Below, one piece after another: positions 26,058 through 38,067 of a stretch of DNA of 64,000 bases. Source of the stretch: Ilyonectria destructans (lineage: Eukaryota; Ascomycota; Sordariomycetes; Hypocreales; Nectriaceae). The notes under the pieces are model-generated. The model was not told where the DNA came from. It was given only the letters and a program-made list of their open reading frames with translations, and made no database searches. The position numbers and the translations under genes were made by a program. The stretch is from contig JAHEWK010000002.1 of the NCBI GenBank assembly GCA_020740775.1, positions 1,612,001-1,676,000 of the forward strand. The letters run 5' to 3'. Within the stretch, counting starts at the first letter, position 1, and every line of letters begins with the position of its first letter.

Positions 26058-27910
26058 GGAGGGGCATGATACGGTGGCGGTCGTTGGTTAAGTGGACGAT
26101 GTTTGATATCCCAATAGCGATGAGCATGAGCGATGAATACTTTATGAAGATTACGAAGATGATCACAACCTCATGTGTTTTTTTCTGCTGGCGTGTGTAG
26201 GCGTCGTGGTAGTGACTCCTAATACTTACATACATGCCATGACATTGAGATAGATTGACCCTCATGGAGATGGCAGTGATGACGTCAGATCTCGGCGTCG
26301 AGGGGACGCTTATCTGGGGTCTGACAATTGACTCGGGCAGCTTTTCCGCCCAAGCTATTGTTTCCTCGGATCTCCGTTCCTCCTCGGATGTACAGCGGGC
26401 TCGTGGATGCGACGCAACCGCATATCATTATTCCCTCAGAGTCTCCGCTGGTCCAGCACAACTCAACCAAAAGTACGGAGCGCAAGCCAACCTTTGCAGG
26501 TGCATTTGTTGGGAACGCGACTTAATATCGGGTGTGCCACAGTCGGCAAGCTAAAGAAGTGGCTAGTGGTGGTAGCCAGGAGCCACTTTCTGGTCTGGGC
26601 CTATTGAGGCTTTCTCCAACTTTGGGAGTGCAACGCTGTGCAGCGGTGCAGATGCAGAGGGACGGTAGAAGAGACATGCAGGTGGGGTGGCAGCTGTGGC
26701 TGGCATGTGACGAATGAGGCCGAGGGATGTGGGCATGGGACGTGGGATTGGCACTCGAGATGGGTGCAGGGGGAGTTGAGGCGCGAGACCTTGGGTTGGA
26801 TGATTGAGATGTGATTGGCGTGTTGGTCTTGGGTGTGAGACATGACGAGAGGCGAGACAGTGGGAGAGACATGAGATGCGAGAGCTTCATGATAGCGGTA
26901 CACTTCTAAGTGAAGGGGAGATGTGGTCCTATTGTGGTGAAAGGGGCGGATAATAGGCCCTTTATCCCGGCTGTAGAGTTGCAATGGATACCGAAGCTTT
27001 TGCCTCCATCTGGTCGGTCCGTAAGAAACGTCCCTCTCCCGATTGCGTAACCAGTCGTCATTCATTTCGACATCGCTCAGACAAGGGGGCAGAGGAAAGG
27101 TCAGCCGTTTCCCCATTCATCAAAGGGCAAGAATTCGCCCGAGCCCGAGAGTCCTTAGCGACGGCTGCGGAATGAATGTAAAAAGGGAAGCTAGGTAGCT
27201 GTATCCGTGTCGGATCTCCGATGTGGTGGGGTGATGGTTCGCATCCGAACCAACAAGACGGAGGTGATCCCCGTGCGGATGGACCCTCTCGTCACCTCAC
27301 TTGTGGGATGCGAGGCGTAGAAGAAGAATATGATAAACAACGATTCGTCGGCTCCTCGTTTCTTGGCTCATTCGTGGAGGACGAGTTGGAGTAGACTTCA
27401 AACCTGCGATACGGATACAGCAATAGAAACCTTGACATTACTGGACGCCAGACGAACAACGGGTAAGCCAATACCAACCGTGTTATCATCAAGCGGCAAC
27501 CTGTACAATACCTACCTGCCTTGCCTAGAAACAACGCTCATATACCCTCGTCCGTATCTCACAAGCCATTCCGAGCTGTGCCGTTTTTCATCTGCTACGC
27601 CCCGACCTACCCCTCCTCCCCTCTACCCCCCAGTCGCCTAGCCCGAGCCCCAGCTCCCAGCTCCCAGCCCCAGCTTTCTCCCCCAAAAAACTCCGTGCTC
27701 CGGTCTTCCGCCCTCCGCCGTCCGTCCTCCGTCTCGACCACCCACTTGCCACTACCTACGCTCGCTCGCTCGCTCCACCATCGCCATCGCCGCCTGGCCG
27801 CGCGCGCAAACACCAGAGAGCTCTCGAGACCGTCAAGACCTCCAGCGCGCCTCCCTCTCTCTCCCGCCCGCAGTCTCGCTCTCTCGCCCTCCTTCCCCCG
27901 CCTGCCCGCC
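26058..27910. other. Intergenic region between ETP1 and the acyltransferase
   Basis: About 1.85 kb. No supported gene. From ~27.5 kb to 27.91 kb the sequence is strongly pyrimidine-rich on the plus strand (repeated CCCAGC, CTCGCTCG and TCCGTCCTCCG-like units), which fits a long 5' leader or core promoter of the acyltransferase gene. A frame open from 27521 runs into that gene but lacks conservation-like character and is treated as leader. Confidence 0.5.
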
Positions 27911-30329
27911 ATGGCCACCAAGCCCGCCAAGAAGGACGATGCCTCGGCGTCGTCCCAGGCAGTCTCCAAGTCTGCCCCGAAGAAGGAGCTCTATCCCATG
28001 GTCAACTGGAAGTACGACCTGTTCCTCTACAGCGTCGGCAACATCGTCGACATGTTCTTCCGCGAGGTCGTGCCCCGGGGCGCCTGGCGCGTTCCGCAGA
28101 CTGGTCCTGTGCTCTTCGTCGCGGCGCCTCATGCCAATCAGGTCAGTCCCATCCCGCAGCTTGCACCAGCTTTCACATGTCATGCCATGTCACACCAAGA
28201 TCCATTGTTTACATGTACGCTGACGTCTATCCCTCACCCTCCAGTTTGTCGATGCCCTCATCCTCCAACGCACGCTCCGCAACGAGGCCACCCGCCGAGT
28301 CTCCCTCCTGATCGCCCAGAAATCCGTCCATGGCTTCATCGGTTGGGGTTCTCGCCAGGTCGGCGCCGTGCCCGTCGGCCGCGCCCAGGACTCGGCCAAG
28401 CCCGCCACTGGCACCATCTACCTCCCCGACCCGATCAACGACCCGACTCTGATCCGCGGTATCGGTACCAAGTTCGGCGAGGGCGAGGGTCAGATCCAGG
28501 GCATGCTGTTCCTCCCCCCCGGCAAGAAGACGACCGGCGCCAGCGTCGACATCGCCCAGATCATTGGCCCCGAGGAGATCCGCGTCAAGCGACCTTTCAA
28601 GGGAAAGTTGGCGATGCAACAACTGACCGGCCGCGACGACATCGATAACGAGGGCAACTTCACCAACAAGGACGTCAAGGGCCCGGCCCCGGACTACAAG
28701 GGCACCAAGTACAAGCTGGCCCCTCATATCGATCAGACCAACGTCTACGAGGCCGTCTTCTCCCGTTTGCGCAACGGCGGCTGCGTCGGTATCTTCCCAG
28801 AGGGTGGTAGCCACGATCGCACCGAGCTTCTCCCCCTCAAAGCTGGTGTTGCCATCATGGCGCTAGGCACCCTCGCTGAGGATCCCGACTGTGGCCTTAA
28901 GATCGTTCCCGTGGGAATGAACTACTTCCATGCCCACAAGTTCCGATCGCGCGCCGTCGTCGAGTTCGGTGCTCCCTTCGAGATCCCCCGACATCTCGTC
29001 GAGCTTTACCGCAACAACCAGCGTCGTGAAGCCATCGGTCAGGTCCTCGACACCGTGTACCAGGCCCTCAGCTCCGTCACTGTGTCGGCCCCTAACTACG
29101 ATAACCTAATGATGATTCAGGCAGCACGCCGCCTCTACAACCCTACCGGCAAGAAATTGCCACTACCGGTTGTGGTTGAACTCAACCGACGACTATCAAT
29201 GGGCTACGAGCGCTACAAGGACGACGAGCGAATCACGTCGCTATCCACGGCAGTCAAGGAATACAACTCGCAATTGCACTACCTCAACCTGAAGGACCAC
29301 CAGGTTCAGTATGCCCGCATGTCCCTCATCAAGGTCATCATCTTCTCCATCTACCGTTCCGTTAAGCTTCTTTTCCTCTTCATTTGTACGGTGCCGGGCC
29401 TGCTCTTGTTCTCGCCCGTCTTTGTTGCCACGAAGGTCATCAGCCGGCAGAAGGCCAAGACTGCTCTCGCAGGCTCGACGGTCAAGATCCGAGGCCGCGA
29501 TGTTATGGCGACCTGGAAGATCCTGGTTGCGATAGGTGTTGCGCCCATGCTCTACCACTTCTACTCGATCCTCCTTGTGCTCAAGGTATGGCACGACCGA
29601 CTCTGGGGCCACGTTCCCGAGTGGGTGCCGTTGTGGACGATGTACTTTGCCATCTGGCCGGTCATGGTCGGCATCACATTTGCAGCGCTGCGTTTCGGTG
29701 AGGTGGGTATGGACATCTTCAAGTCGCTACGGCCGCTGGTGCTGTGCCTGCAGCCGTCGTCGAGCTACAACATCCAGACGCTGCGTATCAGGCGAGCGGA
29801 GCTGAGCGCGCAGGTGACGGATCTAATCAACACACTGGGCCCGGAGATGTTCCCCGACTTTGACAAGGCACGCCTGATACCCGACATCCTTAAGATGGAA
29901 TCGGGTGGCTCGCAGCCAACGTCACCTGAGGCACGCCGACGCCGCGATAGCGACCAATCAAGTACCGGGTTCGAGGCTGAGACGCCACCGGCTCTGTCTC
30001 GACGAAGCACGACTCAATCCAGTCGGAATCTGCCTCGCAACGACTCGTTCAGCAACATTGGACGAGTGGGTATCTTCTCGACACGACCACCATCCCGTGC
30101 GCGCAGCCGGTCACGGTCGAGCAGCAGTGGAGGCGGCTTCGGGTCGGGCGGGTTCCCCATCAGCGGGTTCACGACGTTGGACTCTGCAGGTGGATTCGAT
30201 GAGGCGAGCCGCAAGATTCGGGAGGCGATGAAGACGCGAAGACGCAAGACTCAAGGAGAGGAAGCACAGGAGGAGGAGGAAGACAGCGAAGAGGAGGAAT
30301 ACCAGGAGGCGAGGAAGAAGAATATGTGA
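27911..30329 (+). CDS. SCT1: Glycerol-3-phosphate / dihydroxyacetone-phosphate acyltransferase (Sct1/Gpt2 type)
   Basis: ER membrane enzyme making lysophosphatidate, the first step of glycerolipid synthesis. It has 771 residues. Exons are 27911-28141 and 28245-30329, with a 103 nt intron. The PlsC acyltransferase domain holds the HANQFVD catalytic stretch at ~residues 74-80, which the intron splits after Gln, and the glycerol-phosphate-binding motif FPEGGSHDRTELLPLKAG near residue 260. Hydrophobic membrane segments lie between ~440 and 576. The C terminus is Ser-rich (~610-700; a likely phospho-regulated region as in yeast Sct1/Gpt2) and ends in an acidic Glu tract and KKNM. The Met at 27911 lies just before the conserved LYPMVNWKYDLFLYSVGN. 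Whether this is the Sct1 or Gpt2 orthologue cannot be decided here. Confidence 0.94.
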
Positions 30330-31677
30330 GGGAGAAAAGGAGTTGAGCGACGACAATGATGAGGAAGCTGCCAAGGAGGGCGCGAGCATATAAGCAACAA
30401 GCAGACAGCTTATATGCATTTTGTACCATTGAGCAAGCTCTTTTGTTATATAGTATAGCAGGGATAGGTTGCAGGATCTTTGAGTGGTTTCTCCTTACTC
30501 TTGTCTCCTTTAGGGTCATGTTCTCATGCAGCGAGTTGGTTGGACAGGATATCTCTGGGAAAGAGCTCCGAGGGCGGTGTTTGTTGGGTAGACGATGTTG
30601 GTGGTATATTTTTATTACTGATAGATGTGGCGAGAGCCGCTAGTCTCCAATATTTTCCATTTAAACCCGGAGTGTCAGATTGGTGGTCGTGTTGTGTCTT
30701 GAGATGACTTCTTGGCAGGGAATCCCAGTGTTGTTGCCTGTTCGTGGTGTTGAACGATATTGTTGGTATTCTCTCCGCCACACCGGCCCCATCCGTGATG
30801 CGACGTGCACATACCGGCGTCGGACTTCCGAGCCCACCCTCAGGGCTGCCCAATGGAGCAGGCAGCAATTTGCAAGCGATTCGTCATGGTCAGTTACGAG
30901 CAGGCCAGCTGGACGACTGCAGACGAATGGCCTCTCGCGCATTAGCTGGAGGCATGGCGAAAGCGGGGGGGAGATTGCTGGAATTAGTTACAGCGGTCAT
31001 GACGATGGAGCGAGGGGCGCGCGCGGCAGTGGACCCGCGCGGGGTTGTCATGGGCGGTATTCGTCAGCGCACTGCTTGTAAGGGGGCCTTAGATCTGATA
31101 ACTTTCTACTCACCGGCCTTCGCAAAACACAAGTTGCCGTGTTCGGGCTCGGAGATACGCGGCTTGTTGCCGCCTTGGTGTTGACGACGGCCACGGTAGG
31201 CAAAAGAGCGAGATGCACGGAGGCAGACAGTCGGCTCTTTCGCGCCTTACGGCCGTCTATTAAATTGCTTCGGCCCTCGCCCGCCGTCAAAGGTGAGCCT
31301 CTCACCGTCTTGCTATTTTCAATCCGCACCTATTGCATATTCCAGTCTTGGTTCTTGCTTCTTCTCGCCCCGACACCAACCAAGTCAAGCGCTCCCCCAC
31401 CTACCGGGCCCCGAACAACGAACAGCGAAGCCAGCGCCAGCGCGCTATCCCACCGGCCGAGCCGAAGCTGCGAGCCAAACCTGCCCGGCCCGTGTAGCCA
31501 GGATCGTCGAGTCTGAGTGGATAGCTTAGCGGTCGTCACAGCCGCATTGCGAGTCCCGGTTACTGCAAGCCGGTGTAGCGCGCGCAATCGCAACTGCAAC
31601 TTTGCCGTGTACCCCGTCGTAGCCCCGGGTCCGATCCCAATAGTAAATCCCCCACTCCCCGCGGGGCCCTGCCCACG
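30330..31677. other. Intergenic region before the Aim32-like gene
   Basis: 1.35 kb of 3' flank and promoter. AT-rich to ~30.7 kb, then GC-richer toward the next gene. Open frames are short and overlap without bias. I see no gene, RNA or repeat here. Confidence 0.5.
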
Positions 31678-32954
31678 ATGCCTTCTCCTTCATCCACCTC
31701 CCACCCGCCCCAGCGCATGCCCGTGAAGCAGAAGATGGCCTTCTCCATCAAGTCGCTCGTCAGCTCAGTCCTCGGCGGCGCCAAGGGCCCGCAGCCGCCC
31801 GCCGTGTCGGAGCTGTTCGCCAAGACGGACCCGGCCGTGGACGGCGACGACTGCCTGCACGACTGCGACAGCTGCTCGGTGCGGTACCCGCGCAACTTCA
31901 AGATCGACACGGCCGACGTGCTGTACGGCCAGATCAAGGCGTGGAGCACGCATCTGCTCGTGGGCACCGGCAAGACGGATTGGGTGCGGGATGTGGCCGA
32001 TGAGAAGGGCAGTGTTATGCAGGCCGTCGACAAGGCCGGTGCGCCTACGAACGGGGTGAGTCTCTATTTCTCGTGGAGGATTCATGTCTCGCCAATTCGA
32101 TCGTCATGAACCTAACTAACTCAACTTTCCAGAATATGAAGCTCTCCGCGTCCAACATGCCCACCCCCCACGACACCAGCGACTATTCCGAGCCCACCAC
32201 GGCCCTCCTGCTGCCCGCCTTCACTCTCATCCGCAACGTCCACCCTCTCAACGTCCCGCAACTCGTCTCCGACGTCATCTCCCACGCACCCACCAGCACC
32301 TCGCCCATGACGCCCTTCTCCATCCCGGCCTCGCTACCGTCGCCGGACCCGGAGAAGGTGCCTGCGCTGACCATGAGTGACTGCCCACATCGCGTCGTCA
32401 TCCTTATGTGCAGCCAGCGCACGCGCGACGTCCGCTGCGGACAGAGCGCCCCCCTGCTGCGCAAGGAGCTGGAGCGCCATCTGCGCCCGCTGGGCCTGTA
32501 TCGAGACCTGCATGATGAGCGGCCGGGTGGTGTGGGGATTTACTTCATTAGCCATGTGGGCGGTCACAAGTACTCGGCCAATGTCATGGTGTATCGACGG
32601 CCGAATGCATTTGGGTTGGACGACGAGGTAACCGAGGCCAAAGAGCAGACCAACGAGAGCACAAATGGAACCAATGAAACCAATGGCGCAAACGGAGCAG
32701 AGGAGGAAACTAATGGCGCCAATGGCACAAACGAAGCAGCCAAGGAAACCAACGGCACCAACGGCGAAGAGACGGAAAAGATTGAAGACACCGAGGGTTT
32801 CGTCGGCGCCGCACAGTGCATCTGGCTGGCACGTGTGATGCCCGAGGACTGCGAAAACCTAGTCAAGTACACAGTACTGCGAGGAAAGGTGGTCAAGCCC
32901 GAGAGCCAGCTGAGAGGAGGCTTCGACAGAGGCAGGGGGGTAATGAGCTGGTAA
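31678..32954 (+). CDS. Aim32/Apd1-family thioredoxin-like ferredoxin (sucrase/ferredoxin-like)
   Basis: Member of the Apd1/Aim32 family of thioredoxin-like ferredoxins, which bind a [2Fe-2S] cluster through two Cys and two His; yeast Aim32 is mitochondrial. It has 399 residues. Exons are 31678-32055 and 32133-32954, with a 77 nt intron (GTGAGT donor, CTAAC branch, TTTCCAG acceptor). The N-terminal part has a Cys group (CLHDCDSCSVRYPRNFKID). The cluster ligands appear as C-x8-C at ~219 and 228 and H-x3-H at ~266-270 (SHVGGHKYSANVMVY). Residues ~295-342 are an Asn/Thr/Gly/Glu-rich low-complexity insert built from TNG(T/A)N-like units, before the family's closing region CIWLARVMPEDCENLVKYTV. In-frame Mets at residues 14 and 20 make the start uncertain, which matters for a targeting signal. 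Confidence 0.88.
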
Positions 32955-34608
32955 TGGGACAGGAGTTGCTGCTTTGACGATGGGATTTTGTTTTGGCCAT
33001 GTCCAGCAAGTTGAGCCGGAACGGGAGTCATGTGGACGTTTACATATGATGGGGACCATGATACCTCAACCAAGTACCTAGACGGGAACAAAAGCTATTC
33101 CAGTACTGAGTCGTTTGATATAGATGAAAATAGACATTGAGGAGAGACCACCAACGAAGTGGTTTAAACTCTAGATTTCGATGTCATGCCCAACGTGCAT
33201 GTGTCGTTGCACAAATATATACAGCATGACCAGGCCGAGGAGTCTTATCTGGGATAAGCTTTCCAGACATGCCATTCTGTCTCAGATTAATTCCGATACA
33301 GTTGACTTACAGTAGCCTAAATCAAGCATGTTCTGGATCGCTCCTCCGTCCCAGACAGGAAACAGTCCCGACACAACATGTCTTGCGATTCGCCTCTCAA
33401 ACCAGTGATGGGTCGAAACAGTGGGAGTCGAGAAACCTGCATTCCCACGATTGCCGTTCCTCACATTTGCCTTGTTCGTTCTTCAATTGCTTGATCGTCA
33501 AGCGGTGGCGTCCGTTCTGAAACGTGTGTCGCCAAGGATCTTGGCGGATGGCGTTAGGCCTCCGATGCGACCTGGCATGTCATCGCTAGGCCGTGTTAGC
33601 TCTCTCGCCTGTTTCTCGTACGGGGCTTTTTAAATGTTTGCAAATTTTTGGTGGTTCTTGTTACGGCCAGGAGGCTGCGTGACGCGGCCTGGAGACTATG
33701 GATTGGGAGGCTCATGGGAACTCGGCAATATGATGAAGCGATATTTCTGCCCTTATCCAATATCTAAGTCGGGGATTCCGTCCAGACAAGACTTGATGAT
33801 AAGACCTGAATCCTGCCTGTTGGTTCTTTTTATCTAATTTTAGCACATCTTCAAGCTCTATCGCCATCAATCCCAACTTTGCGACTCCTCCTCCCCATGC
33901 GCCCTGAGACGCCAGAGCCATACTCCAAACTCCGACGTCTCAACCGCCTCCTTGGCTCCAGATTTCTCTCCGGCGCCTCCGCCAACCAAACCAGATCGCC
34001 AGGGGTCCGATACCGAACAGGAGCCCGCGGCACTCGCTAATGCCGCGCACACGGCGATCAGACGCCCCCCCCCCCCCCTGGAACGACGAACACAAAAGAA
34101 AAGCTTACTCCTCAGCACGCACACGTTGGCCCGGAAGACGCTTCGTCCGGGCGGCTCTGCGACCATCGCCAAGACGAGCGGTAGCGTGGGGGACGATCAG
34201 TTGCTGCACGGGCTCGTTTGGGGCTGTCGCGGGCCATGCGGCGGTTCTTCCGAGACAGGGAAGGCTTCTTCGGGGTGTCACTGGAGGTGGCGATGCTGGA
34301 GCTTGCAGAGTTGGATCTGCGTGCGATAGCTGGGGTAGGTCAGTACGGGATGGAAAGGAGAAAATCTGCATGTGGGTATATATCAGTGCGTGTCTGGACA
34401 AGAGCCTGTTCATCTAAACTTTCTTCATCCTCATTCTCATCGCATTTCGTCTTGTCTTCTTCAGGGTCTGTGACCTTTTTCTTGTGTCTTGCTTCATTGA
34501 TTCTCAGAGCTGTGCTCTCCTTGCAAGTAACGAACGCCCACTTCGAATCTCTTCTCTCCGAACTCGTCGAATTCCCGAGCATTTGTTTTCAATACACAAT
34601 CATTCAAA
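32955..34608. other. Intergenic region before the small secreted protein gene
   Basis: About 1.65 kb. Contains a run of 14 C residues at 34065-34078. TA-rich TATA-like sequence (gggtatatatc) lies near 34374-34384, about 230 bp before the next start codon, followed by a CT-rich leader. Short frames around 33.85-34.4 kb have no domain and overlap in both strands; none is called. Confidence 0.5.
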
Positions 34609-35166
34609 ATGAAAACCACCAGCGCCTTCGTCTTTCTTCTCGCAGCTGTTGCTCCCCTCACAGCCTCGCTGCCGACTTCGAATACCGGTAAGTCCGGTCA
34701 AGTGTCTCGCGAAGGAAAGGGGAATGGCCCGCTGATTACTTCCCTGCAGATATCACTCGTCCTCCTATTCAGGCTCGATGGCCCATCCTGAAGCCTCGCT
34801 TTCTCAATGTCACGGATCCTGCAGATATCCCAGATGACCCGACCCTGCCCGTGCCAGGGAAGCCGATCCTGGTGCCTGCCGACGGAGTAAGATTTCATGC
34901 CGCTTCCAGTGTGGTCACTAGCTAATTGAACTCAAGAGCGTTCTTGTCCGAGATACAGCTCGCTCCCGAAAGTCATTCAAGCCTCGTCGAAGCTTTAAGA
35001 AACGCCAGGAGGAGAATGGCTTCGCCAAAGCCATCATCAACATCGTCCCCCTCAGTCGACCTGACAGTACGCTAGCAGCTCTGACCCTTGATTGTTAATG
35101 AGAGTACGAACGCTAATTGTGTGAACAGCAAAGAAAATATCCCCATTTAACGGAACCGCTATTTAA
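34609..35166 (+). CDS. Small secreted protein with dibasic processing sites, four exons
   Basis: Unrecognised 127-residue protein. Exons 34609-34687, 34750-34886, 34937-35066 and 35129-35166; introns of 62, 50 and 62 nt have GT..AG ends and CTAAT-type branch points (two clear), and all phases agree. Residues 1-19 form a signal peptide (basic start, FVFLLAAVAPL core, LTA-S cleavage context). The mature part has no Cys, is Pro-rich (RPPIQARWPILKPR, then PDDPTLPVPGKPILVP), has two N-glycosylation sequons (NVT near 46, NGT near 123) and a very basic stretch with R-K, R-R and K-K-R at residues 83-95. A Kex2-type cut after KKR95 would release a 32-residue C-terminal peptide starting QEENGF. No modifying enzymes lie beside it. 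It could be an effector-like or signalling precursor; function unknown. The four-exon structure makes it unlikely to be chance. Confidence 0.72.
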
Positions 35167-37899
35167 GAATGTACGATCTGTCACTTTCTGATGTATAATG
35201 TGGTATGGGACTCGGAGCTAGAGACAATTACTCTCGTTAATGTACTGTGCGTGTTGGTTAAGATAAACAAGAATGTGTTTCTAGACGTTATGACAGTCCG
35301 GGTATGGGCCTTGGTATAGATTAGATGGACTCTGTTGCAATCAACCGGTTTTGGTATTGAATCCTCTGAGACGTGATGCGTCATGCCTGACGTTACAGGC
35401 CGTGCTGAGGTTCGTGGCGTGATAAAGATGAAGATCAAACACGGACTCAAACATGTGATGAGTAACCTAAAATAGAATAAGCATCATTAAAAGAACAAGT
35501 TTTCTTTTTCTTTTTTCACAAACATTGTTAGTAGGGTCGGCTGAAAAGCGTGAGGGAGTTGGAGTGCCGTGGGTGCCGTTTTGAGGCACGCCCCCTCCAC
35601 CTCCGACCCTACTCATCCCACCACCATTCCCAACACTAGAGACTTTCTTACCTGTTTAGGCTATAGGATGAGCACTAGCCCTAACAAATTATTTAATAGT
35701 AATAGATAGTGAATATGCAGCTCATGAGGTTGATTTTCGGGAGTCTGAGTTTGTATACAGGGTAGCATGGAGGGCAAGTTGTGGAAGACGGGAAGTTTCA
35801 GGTAAGATCCAAAGAATAAAACAAAAGATATAGTCGCAGTGCCTATACTCCTCTCGTCTGATTTACCTTAGCTTGGCGTTTCTTCGGATCACCCCAGATG
35901 AAGGAAGGTATCCAAAGTCTTTGAGTCACTTGCCATATTGAGTCAGATTTTGGCCCAATGGCCAATCACAGGCAAGCACGCCAAGACCGGTGCATCTTGG
36001 CGATCGCGAACAATTACCATCTTCTGCTCATTATTGTCGCGAGATTAAACCATTGATGGATACTAGAAAATGCGATGCTATCATGTTGGCTTGATATTAT
36101 TTTATTAATAAGATTTGCCTTATCGGGTTCTCATGTTGATTCGACTCCCGCTCCTGAGCCATGGTGTGCTGAACGACGCTTCAAAGATCCATCGCCGTCA
36201 GTTATTAGGTCTGGGATGCCATACGTGAGGGGTATTTTTAGATACCCGTGTTCGTCTTGGCCACCCCATACTGATGGATACAATCTATGGGGCTCTTTGC
36301 TGTGTATTCTGGCTGGGGCCCTTCTTATGCCCCTTGATGTCCCTGCAGCCAGCGTAGTGAAAGCCTAAGCCCGCCGACTGACCCAAGGAAGTAAGACGTG
36401 GCTCAGAAATGATTGGCGTGTATCGTCAAGGATTCTTTTTCTTACAATCCTCCCAAGCCCGTGAACTTAGTGTCTACGATACATTTCTTAGATAGCTTCC
36501 TATCACGGCTTGCGGGTCACAGCGCATCCTTTTTTTTCTTGGAAAGTTGGAGTCATCAGTGTATTGTCTGGGGAGGCTGACGATGAGTGGTGTATTTTTG
36601 AGTCCTCAGTGTTAGGGACTAGTGACCCTAATATCTCAGACGTGGCATGAAACACACGTAGCAGAAAGGCTTATAGGTAATCATGTCAAGGCAACTACCA
36701 AGATGCTCGCAAGATGAGCATTTTCTGATCGAAAGCGTTGAATGGTGAGCTCTGTAATCATTGATTTTCGCATCAAAGTCTATGGGCGTGAATAATGGTA
36801 AACAGTGTTCTAATATTGTAGATCGATTGACGTAAGGAGCCAGCGCAGCTCGTGACATGTTGGCTCACGCATAATAAGTAGTTAAGGTGGTGATATACAG
36901 AATGAGAACGGTGATTGTGATGGGTTTGGGAGAGGTTATCTCAGCTACCAAAGGAATGTTGTGGTATGATATTACGTCGGTCACTTCGAAGAGGGCATGA
37001 TACCCTAGACTGGCATGATCTAAGGCATAACCAGTGACTCTTAGTTGATACCTGTCAACTATATAGTGGCCTGAAGTGGAACTCATATTGCTGGACAGAT
37101 TGGAGTAAGTTGGATGGATTACTCGAATGGCGGTTGAGAGAGCAGGAGGTGACTTGGACACGGACTGGTCAAGTGACTGCGCACATGCATCTGAACCCCG
37201 TTGAGACAAACTCTGGCCTGCCTGCATGCTTTAAAACGACAATATTTGTACAGTTCCACCTAGTATGCAACAATAGACCATTGTTTTAAGGTCAATTATC
37301 TTCGTACACCTATTGTTGGATTCTTTAAATATCAATGTCGGCTCATGGATATAGGTTCGGTAAAAGCTAGCTGTATGAATATATCAGACATCAGCCATAT
37401 CAGCAAAGGCTCTCTTGCCAGAGCCACATGAGTATTTTACATATCGTAGTCTGTAGCGATCACGGGGAATAGGAGGAAACAAAATGTGGTGAGTGGAACA
37501 TGATTCCTCATGGCATTTGATGTCGTTGTCGTCTATCTACTTGTTTGTCTTTTCCCATTCAGATGGCTCAATCCCCAAATTTACACTGCCATTCTTTGAC
37601 GCATGTGCTCATGTCGTCGACCCATATACCATAGAATCCCGTGTCCCGTATTCCAATATAACGCCCGATGCTAATCACAGTCCCATAAACGATGCTGCCG
37701 TGATATTTCGCCTTCATGGTACCCGATTCCAGAACATCCCGTCATGGATGTTTCGTCAACAACAAATTACCACACTGAATCAACCTCGTATCATCCATTC
37801 CTGCCCACGGCATTTCGTGTTTGTCAAGCCCAAGAACGCCGTACCCGTAACAAAAACAACGTATTTGTACTTCGAATCGAACGGAAGAAGCTGCAGCAA
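35167..37899. other. AT-rich intergenic block
   Basis: 2.7 kb, AT-rich, with stops in all frames and no open stretch over ~120 codons until the overlapping frames antisense to the microprotein. No repeat ends, RNA gene or domain recognised. Confidence 0.5.
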
Positions 37900-38067
37900 T
37901 CACGGATCGACGATGTCGCCGGTGGAGCCGCTGCTGGAGCTGGTTCCGGACGTGACGCTCATGGACTTCTTGGCGACGCTGACGAGCTTCCAGATACCGA
38001 AGGAGACGGCGGCGAGCAGGATGAAGAGGATGATGATGATGATGGCGATAACGTCGTTCTTCTTCAT
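37900..38067 (-). CDS. Probable single-pass membrane microprotein (55 residues)
   Basis: Unrecognised short gene of 55 residues plus stop. It begins MKKNDVIAIIIIILFILLAA, giving a short basic head and one hydrophobic helix (residues ~6-25). A basic stretch (KLVSVAKKS) follows, then a Ser/Thr/Gly-rich tail ending DIVDP. Nearly every codon ends in C or G (ATC, CTC, GTC, AAG, AGC), unlike the AT-rich surroundings and like the real genes in the window. An in-frame stop lies 22 codons upstream, so the Met at 38067 is the only start. A probable 5'-UTR intron at 38257-38191 (GTATGT donor, CTGAC branch, ACTAG acceptor) supports a transcript. Topology suggests a tail-exposed membrane peptide, perhaps of ER, mitochondria or plasma membrane; role unknown. 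The antisense frames here are longer but poorly biased. Confidence 0.55.
   Translation of the reverse strand: MKKNDVIAIIIIILFILLAAVSFGIWKLVSVAKKSMSVTSGTSSSSGSTGDIVDP

Noticed and set aside
26984..27175. Short frame with charged composition upstream of the acyltransferase
   Set aside because: 63 codons, no conserved character, lies in promoter sequence.
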